Assembly (NCBI RefSeq): GCF_001598915.1
Contig: NZ_BDAP01000001.1
Coordinates: forward strand, 310,001-374,000
Reading direction: 5' to 3'
DNA length: 64,000 nucleotides
Origin: Williamsia muralis NBRC 105860
GTDB taxonomy: Bacteria > Actinomycetota > Actinomycetes > Mycobacteriales > Mycobacteriaceae
In this document: piece by piece, positions 42,815 through 52,264 of the stretch
Numbering within the stretch: position 1 is the stretch's first letter
Layout of the letters: the number at the start of each line of letters is the position of its first letter
Notes under the pieces: model-generated
The model's input: only the letters and a program-made list of their open reading frames with translations
Databases searched by the model: none
Told to the model about the DNA's origin: nothing
Made by a program: the position numbers and the translations under genes

Positions 42815-43975
42815 TCAGCCGCGGTCGCTGGACAGGATGGTCACCGCCGACACCGCCGTCGGTCCACCGATGTTGTGGGCCAGCGCGATCCGTGCACTCT
42901 CGACTTGATTCTCGGACTCGCCACGCAACTGGTTGAACAGTTCGTAGCACTGCGCCACCCCGGTCGCGCCCGGCGGGTGGCCTTTGGCCTTGAGTCCACC
43001 ACTGGGGTTGATCGGGATCGATCCACCCACGTAGTGTTCGCGCGTTTCGACCAGCTTGTACGCCTCGAAGCGGTCGGCGAAACCGAGGTCCTCGTAGCTG
43101 ATCAATTCGACACCGGTGAAGCAATCGTGGACTTCGGCCACGTCGATGTCGGACGGGGTCACGCCGGCCATCGTCATGGCTGCCTTGGCGGCCTTGACGG
43201 TGGGCGGGAAGGTGGTCATGTCCTTCTTGTGCTGATGCATCACCCGATCCATCCCCAGGCCGACACCGCGAACCCACACCGGCCGATCGGTGAATCGGTC
43301 CACCGCGTCCTCCGATGCGAGGATCACCGCTGCCGCTCCGTCGCTCTGCGGCGTGCAGTCGTAGAGTCCGAACGGGGCGACGACCGTGGGCGCCGCCAGC
43401 GCCTGTTCGACCGTGATCTCATAACGCAGTTGCGCTTTCGGGTTGTTCAGCGCGTGGAAGTGATTCTTGACCGCGACCATCGCCATGTGCTCTTTGGTGG
43501 CTGGCGACTCGTGGAGGTACCTGGTGACGTGCAGGGCGAAGTTGGCGGGCGCCACTAGGCCGAGGGGATAATCCCAGGCGTTGTCGCGCGTCATGGCCGC
43601 CCACTCCCAGAAGGTGGTGTTCGACGCCGTCTCGCGGACCTTGTCCGCACCCACCACCAGCGCCACGTCGTGGAGTCCGGACGCGATCGCGAGCGTCGCG
43701 TTCCGGATGGCGTCGTTGCCGGTGGCGCAAGCGTTTTCCACGCGGGTCACCGGAATGTCGGTCAGGTCCAGGGTGTCGGCGAGAATCCCCGAGGGAAAGC
43801 CGTCGGTGGTGGCGAGCTCGCCGAACCAGGCAGCCTCGATGTCGGCCTTGCGCAGACCCTTGTCCACATTCCCTGCGGCCTCGGCGTAGGCCATCGGGAT
43901 GAGATCTTTGATGCCGAGATCGAAATGCTCGGCGAACGGCGTCATTCCGGCGCCGACGATGGCAACTTTCCTCAT
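42815..43975 (-). CDS. SCP-x-type thiolase with intact nucleophile
   Basis: 386 residues. Unlike most Ltp-like proteins in the window it keeps the cysteine (VENACATGNDAIRNA, near residue 80) and the GHPPGATGVAQ histidine motif near residue 340, so it can act as a beta-ketoacyl-CoA thiolase. HDCFTGVELISYEDLGF is the family signature. Start ATG overlaps the stop of the cysteine-free HMG-CoA-synthase-like/OB protein by ATGA, implying a complex. Confidence 0.92.
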   Translation of the reverse strand: MRKVAIVGAGMTPFAEHFDLGIKDLIPMAYAEAAGNVDKGLRKADIEAAWFGELATTDGFPSGILADTLDLTDIPVTRVENACATGNDAIRNATLAIASGLHDVALVVGADKVRETASNTTFWEWAAMTRDNAWDYPLGLVAPANFALHVTRYLHESPATKEHMAMVAVKNHFHALNNPKAQLRYEITVEQALAAPTVVAPFGLYDCTPQSDGAAAVILASEDAVDRFTDRPVWVRGVGLGMDRVMHQHKKDMTTFPPTVKAAKAAMTMAGVTPSDIDVAEVHDCFTGVELISYEDLGFADRFEAYKLVETREHYVGGSIPINPSGGLKAKGHPPGATGVAQCYELFNQLRGESENQVESARIALAHNIGGPTAVSAVTILSSDRG

Positions 43976-45222
43976 TGACGTGCTCCTTCGGTCGCGGCAG
44001 CGGTCACCGCGTGTGTGGGTTCGGCGGGCCGCCCAGGCCAGAATGCGTATCCGTAATCGGGGATGCCGCTGCGCAGGGCAACGCGGCGCAGGACGACGGC
44101 ACCGGTTTGCCCGATCTCGACGTTCCCGGCAACCGCGCCGGTGACCTTCAGGAGCACGCGAACCGGACTGTCATCGAGCTGGACCAGCGCGATGGAGTAA
44201 GGACTGGGCAGGTCGGGCACGGGGATCTCGATGGTCGTATGGGTGTACACCTCGCCGGTGCGTGGAAGCGGCTGCAGGGTGTAATCGGATTGCAGCTTGC
44301 CGGCGTCGTCGACCCGGCGTCGCGGCGGGAACACCGGTTCATCATCGCCGGGGAAGATCGCTGCTTCCCATCGCAGTTTCGGCTCGAAGGCGCGCGCGTA
44401 GGCGGCCAGCGAGATCGGGATACCGATTCCCGGTGCCACCGTTGCTTTCGGCAGTTCCCCGGAGATCGACTCGTCGCGAGACACAACAGCGGTGGTATCT
44501 CCGAGGTGCAGCGTGGCAACGGTGGCGACCGACTGTTCGGTGGCCAAGATCAGTCCGGCCTGCCCGGTTTCGACCGCGTCGGCGAGCACGCGGATCGCGG
44601 CACTCGTCGAGGTGCTGGGATCGTTGATCGGCGCCTTCTTGTACGCGCCACCGATGTGCGCGGCCCTGACGCCGGCGACTGCGGCCACCACGAGATCGGG
44701 CTGATCGGACACGTTTAGCCGGGTGATCGTTGCTTTTGCCCCGACCTCCCGCTGCAGTCGCGGATCGGCGTACTCACGGCGTTCACCTCGGTCGTTGCGC
44801 ACCACCACGGGCAGGCTCCGGGTCTGCCCGCCGGCCGCGACCAGGCGGGTGCCTGTGGGCCCGGTACCGGTCAACACGGCCCCGGCGCCGGCTGCTGTCG
44901 GGGAATCGTCGGCCGCGATCACCAGCGTGTGTGGGTCGGCAGCGGCCACTTGGTCCAGGACCGCCGGAGCACCTCCGAGGACCTCGGTGATGGGCACATC
45001 CGGATCGAGGGACAGGCCGGCGAGCACAACCGCGGCGTTGCCTCCTTCGATGAGCGGCATGTTGCGCGACACGACGACGACCCGCTGTGCGCGACGGTCG
45101 GGATCGGCGGCCCGCCCGGCTGCGACGGCCATGGTCACAGCGTCCTCGTCCGGCCCGCGAACTCGCTTACCCGCCGTGGTCCACGGCGGCAGATAGGTCC
45201 CGATCGCTACGATCTCACTCAA
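43972..45222 (-). CDS. HMG-CoA synthase-like/OB-fold fusion without any cysteine
   Basis: 416 residues. The N-terminal part resembles the HMG-CoA synthase/KAS III fold (IVAIGTYLPPWTTAGKRV, then DEDAVTMAVAAGRAA; AAHIGGAYKKAPINDPSTST); the C-terminal 130 residues form a DUF35-type OB-fold (YTHTTIEIPVPDLPSPYSIA, VQLDDSPVRVLLKVTG). I find no cysteine in the entire protein, so neither a catalytic nucleophile nor a zinc ribbon exists. Archaeal thiolase and HMG-CoA synthase are bridged by a DUF35 protein, and this may be a fused scaffold version serving the adjacent thiolase. TTG start at 45222, no strong ribosome site. Catalytic role unclear. Confidence 0.85.
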   Translation of the reverse strand: MSEIVAIGTYLPPWTTAGKRVRGPDEDAVTMAVAAGRAADPDRRAQRVVVVSRNMPLIEGGNAAVVLAGLSLDPDVPITEVLGGAPAVLDQVAAADPHTLVIAADDSPTAAGAGAVLTGTGPTGTRLVAAGGQTRSLPVVVRNDRGERREYADPRLQREVGAKATITRLNVSDQPDLVVAAVAGVRAAHIGGAYKKAPINDPSTSTSAAIRVLADAVETGQAGLILATEQSVATVATLHLGDTTAVVSRDESISGELPKATVAPGIGIPISLAAYARAFEPKLRWEAAIFPGDDEPVFPPRRRVDDAGKLQSDYTLQPLPRTGEVYTHTTIEIPVPDLPSPYSIALVQLDDSPVRVLLKVTGAVAGNVEIGQTGAVVLRRVALRSGIPDYGYAFWPGRPAEPTHAVTAAATEGARQ

Positions 45223-45352
45223 GGTTGTGCCATTCGTCCAATGTGAGCCTGGAGCGGCTCAGCAACTTTTTAATAGGGTATATAGTTAACTGATTACGGG
45301 CAACTGTGCGTTGGTACAGCAGACGGGCGTCGGTGCCCGGAAGGGAATCCAC
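45223..45352. promoter_or_regulatory. Divergent promoter with TAACTGATTA motif
   Basis: 130 bases, AT-rich between 45265 and 45300. TAACTGATTA at 45287-45296 overlaps the palindrome AGTTAACT (45284-45291), about 60 bases before the ATG at 45353. Related motifs are at 27717, 53473, 54617 and 57054, suggesting common control of several units. Confidence 0.5.
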
Positions 45353-46525
45353 ATGAGCGGTTCATTTGCCCTACTGGGTATGCATCATCAGGAGCTCGAC
45401 GAGGTTCGTGCCCGAACACGCGAGTTCCTTGCCGCCGACCGCGAAGAGTTCGGCTGGCGGCCCGCGGTGGATTCCTGGCTGTCGCGGTGGGATGGCGACT
45501 TCAGCGTCCGCCTCGCCGAAGCCGGGCTGCTGGGACTGACGATTCCCGAGAGCTATGGTGGCCGCGGCAGTGAGCACCTGCATCGATACGTCGTGACCGA
45601 AGAACTACTCGCGCAGGGTGCACCCGTGGCGGCCCACTGGGTGGCCGACCGTCAGGTGGCGCCCACCTTGCTGCGATTCGGCACCGAAGAACAAAAGACC
45701 CGAATACTTCCCCAGATTGCCGGCGGCCGTTTCTATTCGGCGATCGGCATGAGCGAGCACGGCGCCGGCTCGGATCTGGCGGCGGTCAAGACCAAGGCCA
45801 CCAGAACAGACGGTGGCTGGATCATCAACGGCACCAAGGTGTGGACGAGCGGTGCCCACCACGCGCACATGGTGGTGGTGCTGGCCAGGACCGCACCCGC
45901 GGATCCGAAGGCCCGGCACGCGGGATTCAGCCAGTTCCTGGTTTCGACCGACGCCGAGGGCGTCGATATCAGTCCGATCGAATTGCTCTCAGGTGATCAT
46001 CATTTCAACGAGGTGTTGTTGACGGACGCGTTCGTGCCCGACTCCGAGGTTCTGGGTGAGATCGGCAACGGTTGGCACCAGGTGACCGCCGAACTGTCGT
46101 ATGAGCGCAGCGGTCCGGAGCGGTTCCTCTCCACGATGCCACTGCTGGTGGCCGTCATCGGATGGCTGGGCTCCGACGATGTGTCACCCTCGCCGTCGGT
46201 CACGGCGGCCGTCGGCGACCTGGGGGCGCGAGTGATCGCGCTGCGTCAGTTGTCCACGGCCGTGGCACGGGCACTGGAGGCCGGTGAATCTCCCGCGAAC
46301 CAGGCAGCTCTGGTGAAGGATCTGGGGACCAGGTTCGAGCAGGACTCCATCGATCTCGTCGCGCGATTGCTGGACGACGTCGAGGCCGACACCGGACGAG
46401 CGCCCACGCTCGAGATCGCCGAACTCCTGCGGGATGCCCGGTTGCATCAGGCGCTGTTCACCCTGCGCGGCGGTACCAACGAGGTGTTGCGTGGTGTTGT
46501 CGCCCGCGGCTTGGGTCTGCGGTAG
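45353..46525 (+). CDS. Acyl-CoA dehydrogenase, first subunit
   Basis: 390 residues; ATG at 45353 follows AAGGGA. FYSAIGMSEHGAGSDLAAVK and WIINGTKVWTSGAHHAHMVV form the flavin/substrate domain; TLRGGTNEVLRGVVARGLGL is the C-terminal nucleotide-binding signature. Twelve bases before a second, divergent dehydrogenase gene, so a heteromeric enzyme is likely. Confidence 0.92.
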   Translation: MSGSFALLGMHHQELDEVRARTREFLAADREEFGWRPAVDSWLSRWDGDFSVRLAEAGLLGLTIPESYGGRGSEHLHRYVVTEELLAQGAPVAAHWVADRQVAPTLLRFGTEEQKTRILPQIAGGRFYSAIGMSEHGAGSDLAAVKTKATRTDGGWIINGTKVWTSGAHHAHMVVVLARTAPADPKARHAGFSQFLVSTDAEGVDISPIELLSGDHHFNEVLLTDAFVPDSEVLGEIGNGWHQVTAELSYERSGPERFLSTMPLLVAVIGWLGSDDVSPSPSVTAAVGDLGARVIALRQLSTAVARALEAGESPANQAALVKDLGTRFEQDSIDLVARLLDDVEADTGRAPTLEIAELLRDARLHQALFTLRGGTNEVLRGVVARGLGLR

Positions 46526-46537
46526 AAGGAGCAGAAC

Positions 46538-47671
46538 ATGACAACAGTGGACCCTGGAAGGGATGCGATGGCCGGGCTCGGCGAGACCCCATCGGATGAT
46601 GACAACAATGATGTGAGAAGCCTGGTCGCCGATCTCGGTGCCCGGTCGCGCGATCGACTCACTGGACAGCGCAGTCGACCGGCCCGCCTCGATGAGGTTC
46701 TCTGGGCCAATCTCGAAGAGACGGGCCTCAGCCGGCTCACGACCACAGTCGATTTCGATGCGGGGCCCGCGCAGGCGGCGGTGCTGCTGAGCGAGTTGGC
46801 AGGCTTCGCGTGTCCGGTCCCGATCGCCGAGACCGATTTGCTGGCGGCGTGGCTGTCGGCGGAAACCGCGTCCGTAGTACCCGAATCCGGGCCGCTGACA
46901 GTCGGATTCGGCATCGCAAGCGAGGACGGTGACACGCTGACCGCGACTGTGGACGACGTTCCGTGGGCAGCCGATTGTGCGGCGGTGCTGCTGGTGCTCG
47001 AGCGCGACAAAGGCCGATTCATCACCGTGATCGACCCGTCGGCACACCCGCTGAGCACGACCGAAAGCCTCGCCAGTGAGCCGCGCGGACGCATCGACGT
47101 GTCGGTGCGCCGCGACGACTGCACCGAACTACCCGCGCCGGTGTACGCCGAACTGATTCGTAGGGGCGCGTGGGCACGGTGTCTGCAGACGATGGGAAGT
47201 CTGCAGTCAACGATGGAACTCACCGTCTCGCACACCCGCGAACGGCAACAGTTCGGTCGGAGCCTCAGCAAGTTCCAGTCGGTGCAACACCAACTGGCGG
47301 CGATGGCCGGATCGCTCGAGAAGGGCAGGGCGTCAGTGGCACTGGCAGTGGCCGCGGCTGACGACATGGGTTTCGGCGCCGACGAGACGGACTTCGCCGT
47401 CGCCGTCGCAAAGGTCACTCTCGGCCACTGCGTCGACGACATCGTCAGCAGCGCGCACCAGTTGCACGGCGCCATCGGGGTCACCGCCGAACACTCACTC
47501 TGGTTGCACACCATGCGAGCTCGCAGCGCGATCGGCGAATACGGATCACCGCGACGGTGGTCGGAGAAGCTCGGCAGCAGACTGCTTGCCGCAGGAAATC
47601 CCTGGGACGTGCTGACGGTCACGATTGGTGCCGATTCTGCCGAGGATGCGAAAGGCGCGCACGTTGGCTGA
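46538..47671 (+). CDS. Acyl-CoA dehydrogenase, second subunit
   Basis: 377 residues with AGAAGGAG before the ATG. The N-terminal two thirds are divergent; the C-terminal domain is clear: SHTRERQQFGRSLSKFQSVQ, and ISSAHQLHGAIGVTAEHSLW-like segment (IVSSAHQLHGAIGVTAEHSL). This fits the auxiliary subunit of alpha2beta2 dehydrogenases. Eight-base overlap with the following hydratase gene supports co-translation. Confidence 0.9.
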   Translation: MTTVDPGRDAMAGLGETPSDDDNNDVRSLVADLGARSRDRLTGQRSRPARLDEVLWANLEETGLSRLTTTVDFDAGPAQAAVLLSELAGFACPVPIAETDLLAAWLSAETASVVPESGPLTVGFGIASEDGDTLTATVDDVPWAADCAAVLLVLERDKGRFITVIDPSAHPLSTTESLASEPRGRIDVSVRRDDCTELPAPVYAELIRRGAWARCLQTMGSLQSTMELTVSHTRERQQFGRSLSKFQSVQHQLAAMAGSLEKGRASVALAVAAADDMGFGADETDFAVAVAKVTLGHCVDDIVSSAHQLHGAIGVTAEHSLWLHTMRARSAIGEYGSPRRWSEKLGSRLLAAGNPWDVLTVTIGADSAEDAKGAHVG

Positions 47672-48449
47672 CTTCGAGTGGAAGGTCGACGACCGCATCG
47701 GAACGTTGACGCTGAACCGGCCGGACCGCGGTAACGCCTTCACCTTCACGATGGTCGATGCGATGACCGACGTGCTGCGGCGGGCGGTCATAGACGACGC
47801 CGTGCGCGTCATCGTGGTTACCGGCCACGGCGACCGTTCGTTCTGCTCGGGTATGGATACCCGCGAGTTCGCCGGGCTCGAGCTGACACCACTGCGGCGC
47901 AAGAGTCAGCTTCACGAGCACGTGCACGAGCTGATCAGAGCGATCGTTGCATGTGACAAACCAATCATCGCGGCGATCAACGGGAACGCTCAGGGCGCCG
48001 GTCTCGATCTTGCGCTCGCGTGCGACATGCGGGTGATGTCGCGCAGTGCGCGGGTATCGGAGGTGTACGTCTCGCTCGGTCTGACATCCGGGGCCGGCGG
48101 CGCCTATTTCCTGCCGCGCCTGGTGGGCCGGGCCAAGGCGATGGAATTGTTGCTGAGCGGTACCGCGATCGACGCCGAGGAGGCCGAGAAGATCGGTTTG
48201 GTCAACAGCCTTGCCGACAGCGCCGATCTGCAGGCGAGCGCCCGCACCCTGGCTGCATCGATTGCCCGACACGCACCCACAACGGTTCGGGTGATGAAAC
48301 GGTCCATCGATCAGGCTTCGCGCTCCGATCTCGACACCTCACTGGATCTGCTGTCGTCGCACTATGCCGTCTTGGCAACCACCGACGATGCCGCCGAGGC
48401 GATCGCCGCGTTGCGGGACAAGCGAACTCCGAACTACACCGGGAACTGA
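47664..48449 (+). CDS. Enoyl-CoA hydratase/isomerase (crotonase)
   Basis: 261 residues from TTG at 47664 with AAAGG eight bases upstream; an ATG at 47646 is the alternative. Oxyanion-hole segments SFCSGMDTREFAGLE near residue 65 and NGNAQGAGLDLALACD near residue 112 are intact. EVYVSLGLTSGAGGAYFLPR places serine or threonine near the position of one catalytic glutamate, so the reaction could be hydration, isomerisation or ring hydrolysis. Completes a three-gene unit with the two dehydrogenase subunits. Confidence 0.9.
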   Translation: MADFEWKVDDRIGTLTLNRPDRGNAFTFTMVDAMTDVLRRAVIDDAVRVIVVTGHGDRSFCSGMDTREFAGLELTPLRRKSQLHEHVHELIRAIVACDKPIIAAINGNAQGAGLDLALACDMRVMSRSARVSEVYVSLGLTSGAGGAYFLPRLVGRAKAMELLLSGTAIDAEEAEKIGLVNSLADSADLQASARTLAASIARHAPTTVRVMKRSIDQASRSDLDTSLDLLSSHYAVLATTDDAAEAIAALRDKRTPNYTGN

Positions 48450-48461
48450 GCGCCGCGCTCG

Positions 48462-49606
48462 TCAATCCGCGTCGCCTGCCCAGACGCCGTGGATTGAGCG
48501 TTCGTGCACCGGCAGTGTCGGCGGTGGCGATGGGGTTCGGGAAAAGCCCGGAGCCGCAGCGGGCTGCGCGACACCCTCGAACTCGATGATCGAGTCGCGG
48601 TGACGGAACTGCGGATCGTCGGGGGCTTCGGAAAAGTCGAGGACCGGGGTGACGCAGCAGTCCACGGTCGCGAAGATCTGCGCCCACTGGTCACGTGGCT
48701 TTCGTAGAAAGCGGTCGGCGATCATTATGCGCAACGCCGGCCAGGCATCTCGGTCGTCCTGTGCCGGCGTGGCGGCCTGGTCGATGTCGAGTGTGGTCAG
48801 AAACCGGGAATAGAACTGCGCCTCAAACGCTCCCACCGCCATGTATCGACCATCGGCGCACTCGTAGGTATCCCAGAACGGGCAGCTGCCTCAACAAGGT
48901 TCGTTCCGCGGATGTCGGACCAGCAGCCGCTGGGCCGCAGTGGCCATACCTGCTGGCTCAGCGACAGGGCGCCCTCGGCCATCGCGACGTCGATGACTTG
49001 TCCCTGACCGGACGTGGTGCGTTCCCAGAGGGCCGACAGGATGCCGGTCACCGCGAACATGGATCCACCGGCGAATCCGGCAACCAGATTCAGTGGCGGA
49101 GTGGGCCGAGAACCGGCCGGGCCCATCGAGTGCAGGATGCCGGTGGGGGCAATGAAGTTGATGTCGTGGCCGGCCGCGCCGCTGCAGGGCCCGTCCTGTC
49201 CCCAACCCGTGAGACGGGCGAACACGAGACGCCGATTGCGCTCGAGGAGTTCATCTGGTCCCAGGCCCAGACGTTCGGCCACCCCGGGGCGAAATCCCTC
49301 GAGCAGCACGTCGGCGCGCGTGGCCAGGGCAATGACGTCGGCGATCGCGGCAGGGTCCTTGAGATCGGCGCTGATGATCCGTCGTCCTCGAAGCATGTGC
49401 TGGGGTGTGCCGGCATCGCCCGGGCGCTGCACTCGAACGACATCGGCACCGAGGTCGGCAAGCACCATCGCCGCGTGGGCGGTGGGACCGATGTTGGCCA
49501 GTTCGATCACTTTCAGTCCGGCCAGGGGACCCCCGGACCCGGCGGTGTCCCCGGAGTCGGATGCTCGGCCGCCTGAACCGCCTGAACTGTCCGGCTTCCG
49601 GGTCAA
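48462..49606 (-). pseudogene. Alpha-methylacyl-CoA racemase/CaiB-BaiF protein, frameshifted near 48881
   Basis: TTG start at 49606 overlaps the hydratase stop (TTGA). The first frame gives LAGLKVIELANIGPTAHAAM, FARLTGWGQDGP and AGHDINFIAPTGILH (catalytic H and D region), then shifts: after GTNLVEA the frame continues wrongly, while the other frame resumes with PFWDTYECADGRYMAVGAFE and runs to the stop at 48462. One C missing from a three-base run (GGG on the plus strand, 48880-48882) explains it. Without the shift the product would be about 380 residues, normal for racemases that invert the alpha-methyl centre of acyl-CoAs. A glycine/serine-rich linker follows the start. Confidence 0.85.
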
Positions 49607-50379
49607 CGTGACGTCCTGTTCTGCGCGCGCCCGTGCTCGAGCACCGCCGTGGTGCTGTCGGCCAATGCGGCGGCCTGTGCCGACCACGCCTTGTTGATCT
49701 CTGCCTCGCGGTCGACGGCGTGAGCGATCTGGTCCTGCGAAATCGCGTCGTAGAGCTGCCAGACCTCGGCAAGAGTGGCGGGCTCGGTGGCGGTGAAGGC
49801 CTCGGCGATCGCCAGTCCACGCTGGCGCAGCGCAGCGGACTCCACAACCTCGTTGACCAGACCCCAGCGCAGGGCCGTTGCGGCATCGATGTATTGGCCG
49901 GTGCCGCTCATCTGCCGGGCTCGGCGGACCCCGATCACCTCGGCCAGACGTGCCGTGAGCCCGCCGCCCGGGACGATACCGACCCGCGCGTGGGTATCGG
50001 CAAATCGTGCACGCTGCGAGGCGATGAGGAAATCACACGCCAGCGCGAGTTCGAAACCACCGGTCACCGCCGGTCCGTCGATCAGACCGATCACCGGCGT
50101 GCGGCAGTTCGACACCCGATCGATGCAGTTCTCGGTCTTCTCGGTGCCGGTGAATCCCCGTTCGGCCAGCTCCTTGAGGTCCATTCCGGCGCAGAACGCG
50201 CCACCGGCGCCCGCCAGGAGGATGACCGAGGTGTCCCCGTCGGTGTCGGCCGCCGCCAAGGCGTCGATGAGCTGCCAATTCAGGGCTTGGGACAGTGCAT
50301 TGCGGGCCTCGGGCCGGTTCAGCGTGATGAGGCGGCCCGCACCGATCTGTTCGATGAGTACCAGTTCTGGGGATGTCAT
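49603..50379 (-). CDS. Enoyl-CoA hydratase/isomerase
   Basis: 258 residues, complete crotonase. GAFCAGMDLKELAERGF near residue 60 and DGPAVTGGFELALACD near residue 102 form the oxyanion hole; the C-terminal AIAEAF...EVWQLYDAI region matches the fragment at 25070. Start overlaps the GntR gene stop by ATGA, and its own stop overlaps the racemase start. It belongs to a tightly coupled minus-strand unit (53454 to 48462). Confidence 0.93.
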   Translation of the reverse strand: MTSPELVLIEQIGAGRLITLNRPEARNALSQALNWQLIDALAAADTDGDTSVILLAGAGGAFCAGMDLKELAERGFTGTEKTENCIDRVSNCRTPVIGLIDGPAVTGGFELALACDFLIASQRARFADTHARVGIVPGGGLTARLAEVIGVRRARQMSGTGQYIDAATALRWGLVNEVVESAALRQRGLAIAEAFTATEPATLAEVWQLYDAISQDQIAHAVDREAEINKAWSAQAAALADSTTAVLEHGRAQNRTSR

Positions 50380-51092
50380 GACTCTCCTCTTGTGGGCAAG
50401 GATGGAATGCGGGTGGAGGAGACCGATCGGCGACGGCTCATTCCGCGGATGCGACGGCGAACGCTGCGAACCGCCGCCACGGTGTCACCGACCTCGAGCG
50501 CCTCGACGAGTTCGACGCTGTGTTTGTGTATCCACTGGTGTTCACTCTGCGAAGGACGGACGCCGTGTGTGCGCGCGAGATTGTTTCCGATGTGGATGAA
50601 CAACGAGAGCACGGGATTGCCCGACAGCCGTGCCAGCTCGGTGTAGACGGTCACCGGCTCGAACCGCAGGTCGCCGACATCGACCTCGGCCGCGAGTACC
50701 TCTCGAAGTCGGGCCAGGCCCTCGGCGTCGATGGTCGCCGAAACATGCTCGACAGCAGCAACCTCGAGAAGTTCCATTATCTGGAACAGGTCGTCAGCAG
50801 CGAATCCGTCGTACTCCAGGAACAGTGATGCCTGGTCGAGCACGGCCGACCGGTCAGGGGCCGTCACCACAAGCCCTCCACCTGGCCCTCGGCGCGGTGT
50901 GGCGACGTGGCGGCTCTCCAGGATCCGAAAGGCCTCGCGCACAACTGATCTGCCGACCTCGAATCGAGCCATGAATGCGGTCTCGGACCCGAGGGCGGTG
51001 CCCACACGCCAGCCGTCGGCTATCACCTCGTCTTCGATACGGCGGGCGATCTCGGCAGCGCGGGTGCGCGAACCGTCTGGGCCGATGGTCAT
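50376..51092 (-). CDS. GntR-family (FCD/FadR subfamily) regulator embedded in operon
   Basis: 238 residues from ATG at 51092, which overlaps the dehydrogenase stop; longer in-frame starts lie inside the dehydrogenase gene. N-terminal winged helix-turn-helix: AAEIARRIEDEVIADGW, then GRSVVREAFRILESRHV and RRGPGGGLVV. The rest is an FCD-type ligand domain. Both neighbours overlap by ATGA, so the regulator is made with the enzymes it probably controls; an acyl-CoA ligand is plausible. Confidence 0.92.
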   Translation of the reverse strand: MTIGPDGSRTRAAEIARRIEDEVIADGWRVGTALGSETAFMARFEVGRSVVREAFRILESRHVATPRRGPGGGLVVTAPDRSAVLDQASLFLEYDGFAADDLFQIMELLEVAAVEHVSATIDAEGLARLREVLAAEVDVGDLRFEPVTVYTELARLSGNPVLSLFIHIGNNLARTHGVRPSQSEHQWIHKHSVELVEALEVGDTVAAVRSVRRRIRGMSRRRSVSSTRIPSLPTRGES

Positions 51093-52264
51093 ACGTGGAC
51101 GGGGTTCGGCGTCGGCTCGGCGAGACCGATCAGGCGGGCGAGGGTGCTTTTGTGAACCTCGGCATCGCCGAATACCACGGTGTCGGCGAACGCGCGCTTG
51201 AGGTACAGGTGGAGCGGATGATCCCAGGTGAAACCGATGCCACCGTGCATCTGAATCGTTTCTTCGACTACTCGCAAGGCCGTTGCACCGCAATAGGTCT
51301 GGGCGAGTGCTGCCGCGATCGTGTGGTCGGCGACCGCGTCTGCCAGGGTCGAGGCCGCATAGATCGCCGCCGCCCGAGCATGGTTGATATCGATCCACAG
51401 GTGGGCGGCGCGGTGCCGCAGCGTCTGATAGGAACCGATCGGGCGGCCGAACTGGTGACGAACCGTGAGGTATTCGGTGGCCTGGGCCAACGCCCATTCG
51501 CAGATTCCGACCTGCTCGGACGCGAGCAGCGCCGCTCCCGTCTCCAGCGCAGTCGCCACCGCGTCGCCGGCCTCCACGCCTGTCGCGATGACCGTGCCGC
51601 TGACCTCATCGAGGCCCAGATCCCGCGTGGGCCGGGTGCTGTCGACATTGGTTCGCCGGGTGGCCCTGACTTTCGGTGTGTCAGCGGTGACCAGCGCCAG
51701 GACAAGGTCGTCGCCGCGTCGCGCCGGCACCACAAGGGCAAGTGAATCTGCGGTACCGATGACCTGTTTGACGGTGCCGGTCAACACAACCGTATCCTTG
51801 CCGGTGTTCGTTGCCCGTACGGTCGGCTCGGCACCGTCGACGAACGACTGGGTGGCGGGGACGGCGAGGGCGGCGATCGCACCGTCGGCGAGTCGGGCGA
51901 CCACGTCTGCGGCAGCCGACGACCCGTTACGTGCGCAGTGCACCAGCGCGGTGGTCGCGACCACCGCACTCGACAAGTACGGCACCGGTGCCAGTGCGCG
52001 GCCGAGTTCGATTACTACCGCGGCGCTTTCGCGCGCCGACGCACCGGCGCCACCGAGGTCTTCGGGAATGAGTAGCCCGGCGAGGCCCAGATCACGCGAG
52101 AGGTCCGACCACAGTGCGTTGTCGAAATCTTCACCGCCGGCGACGAATTCGAGCCCGAAAGCGGGTGTACAACGGGCGTCCAACAGCGAACGCACAGTGG
52201 CCCGGACCTCCTGGGCGGTGGAGTCTTCCACCATGGGAACCGGCGGGGGAGTGATGATCGTCAT
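51089..52264 (-). CDS. Acyl-CoA dehydrogenase, second subunit
   Basis: 391 residues from ATG at 52264 (overlapping the preceding stop at 52261). N-terminal halves are alanine-rich and divergent; C-terminal signatures are AQATEYLTVRHQFGRPIGSY, EETIQMHGGIGFTWDHPLHL and YLKRAFADTVVFGDAEVH. These are features of the partner subunit in heteromeric dehydrogenases. Encoded directly after the first subunit (52261-53454). Confidence 0.92.
   Translation of the reverse strand: MTIITPPPVPMVEDSTAQEVRATVRSLLDARCTPAFGLEFVAGGEDFDNALWSDLSRDLGLAGLLIPEDLGGAGASARESAAVVIELGRALAPVPYLSSAVVATTALVHCARNGSSAAADVVARLADGAIAALAVPATQSFVDGAEPTVRATNTGKDTVVLTGTVKQVIGTADSLALVVPARRGDDLVLALVTADTPKVRATRRTNVDSTRPTRDLGLDEVSGTVIATGVEAGDAVATALETGAALLASEQVGICEWALAQATEYLTVRHQFGRPIGSYQTLRHRAAHLWIDINHARAAAIYAASTLADAVADHTIAAALAQTYCGATALRVVEETIQMHGGIGFTWDHPLHLYLKRAFADTVVFGDAEVHKSTLARLIGLAEPTPNPVHV

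Noticed and set aside
41741-43558. 605-codon open frame on the plus strand
   Set aside because: Antisense to the ligase and SCP-x thiolase genes, spans their intergenic gap, and shows no recognisable motif.
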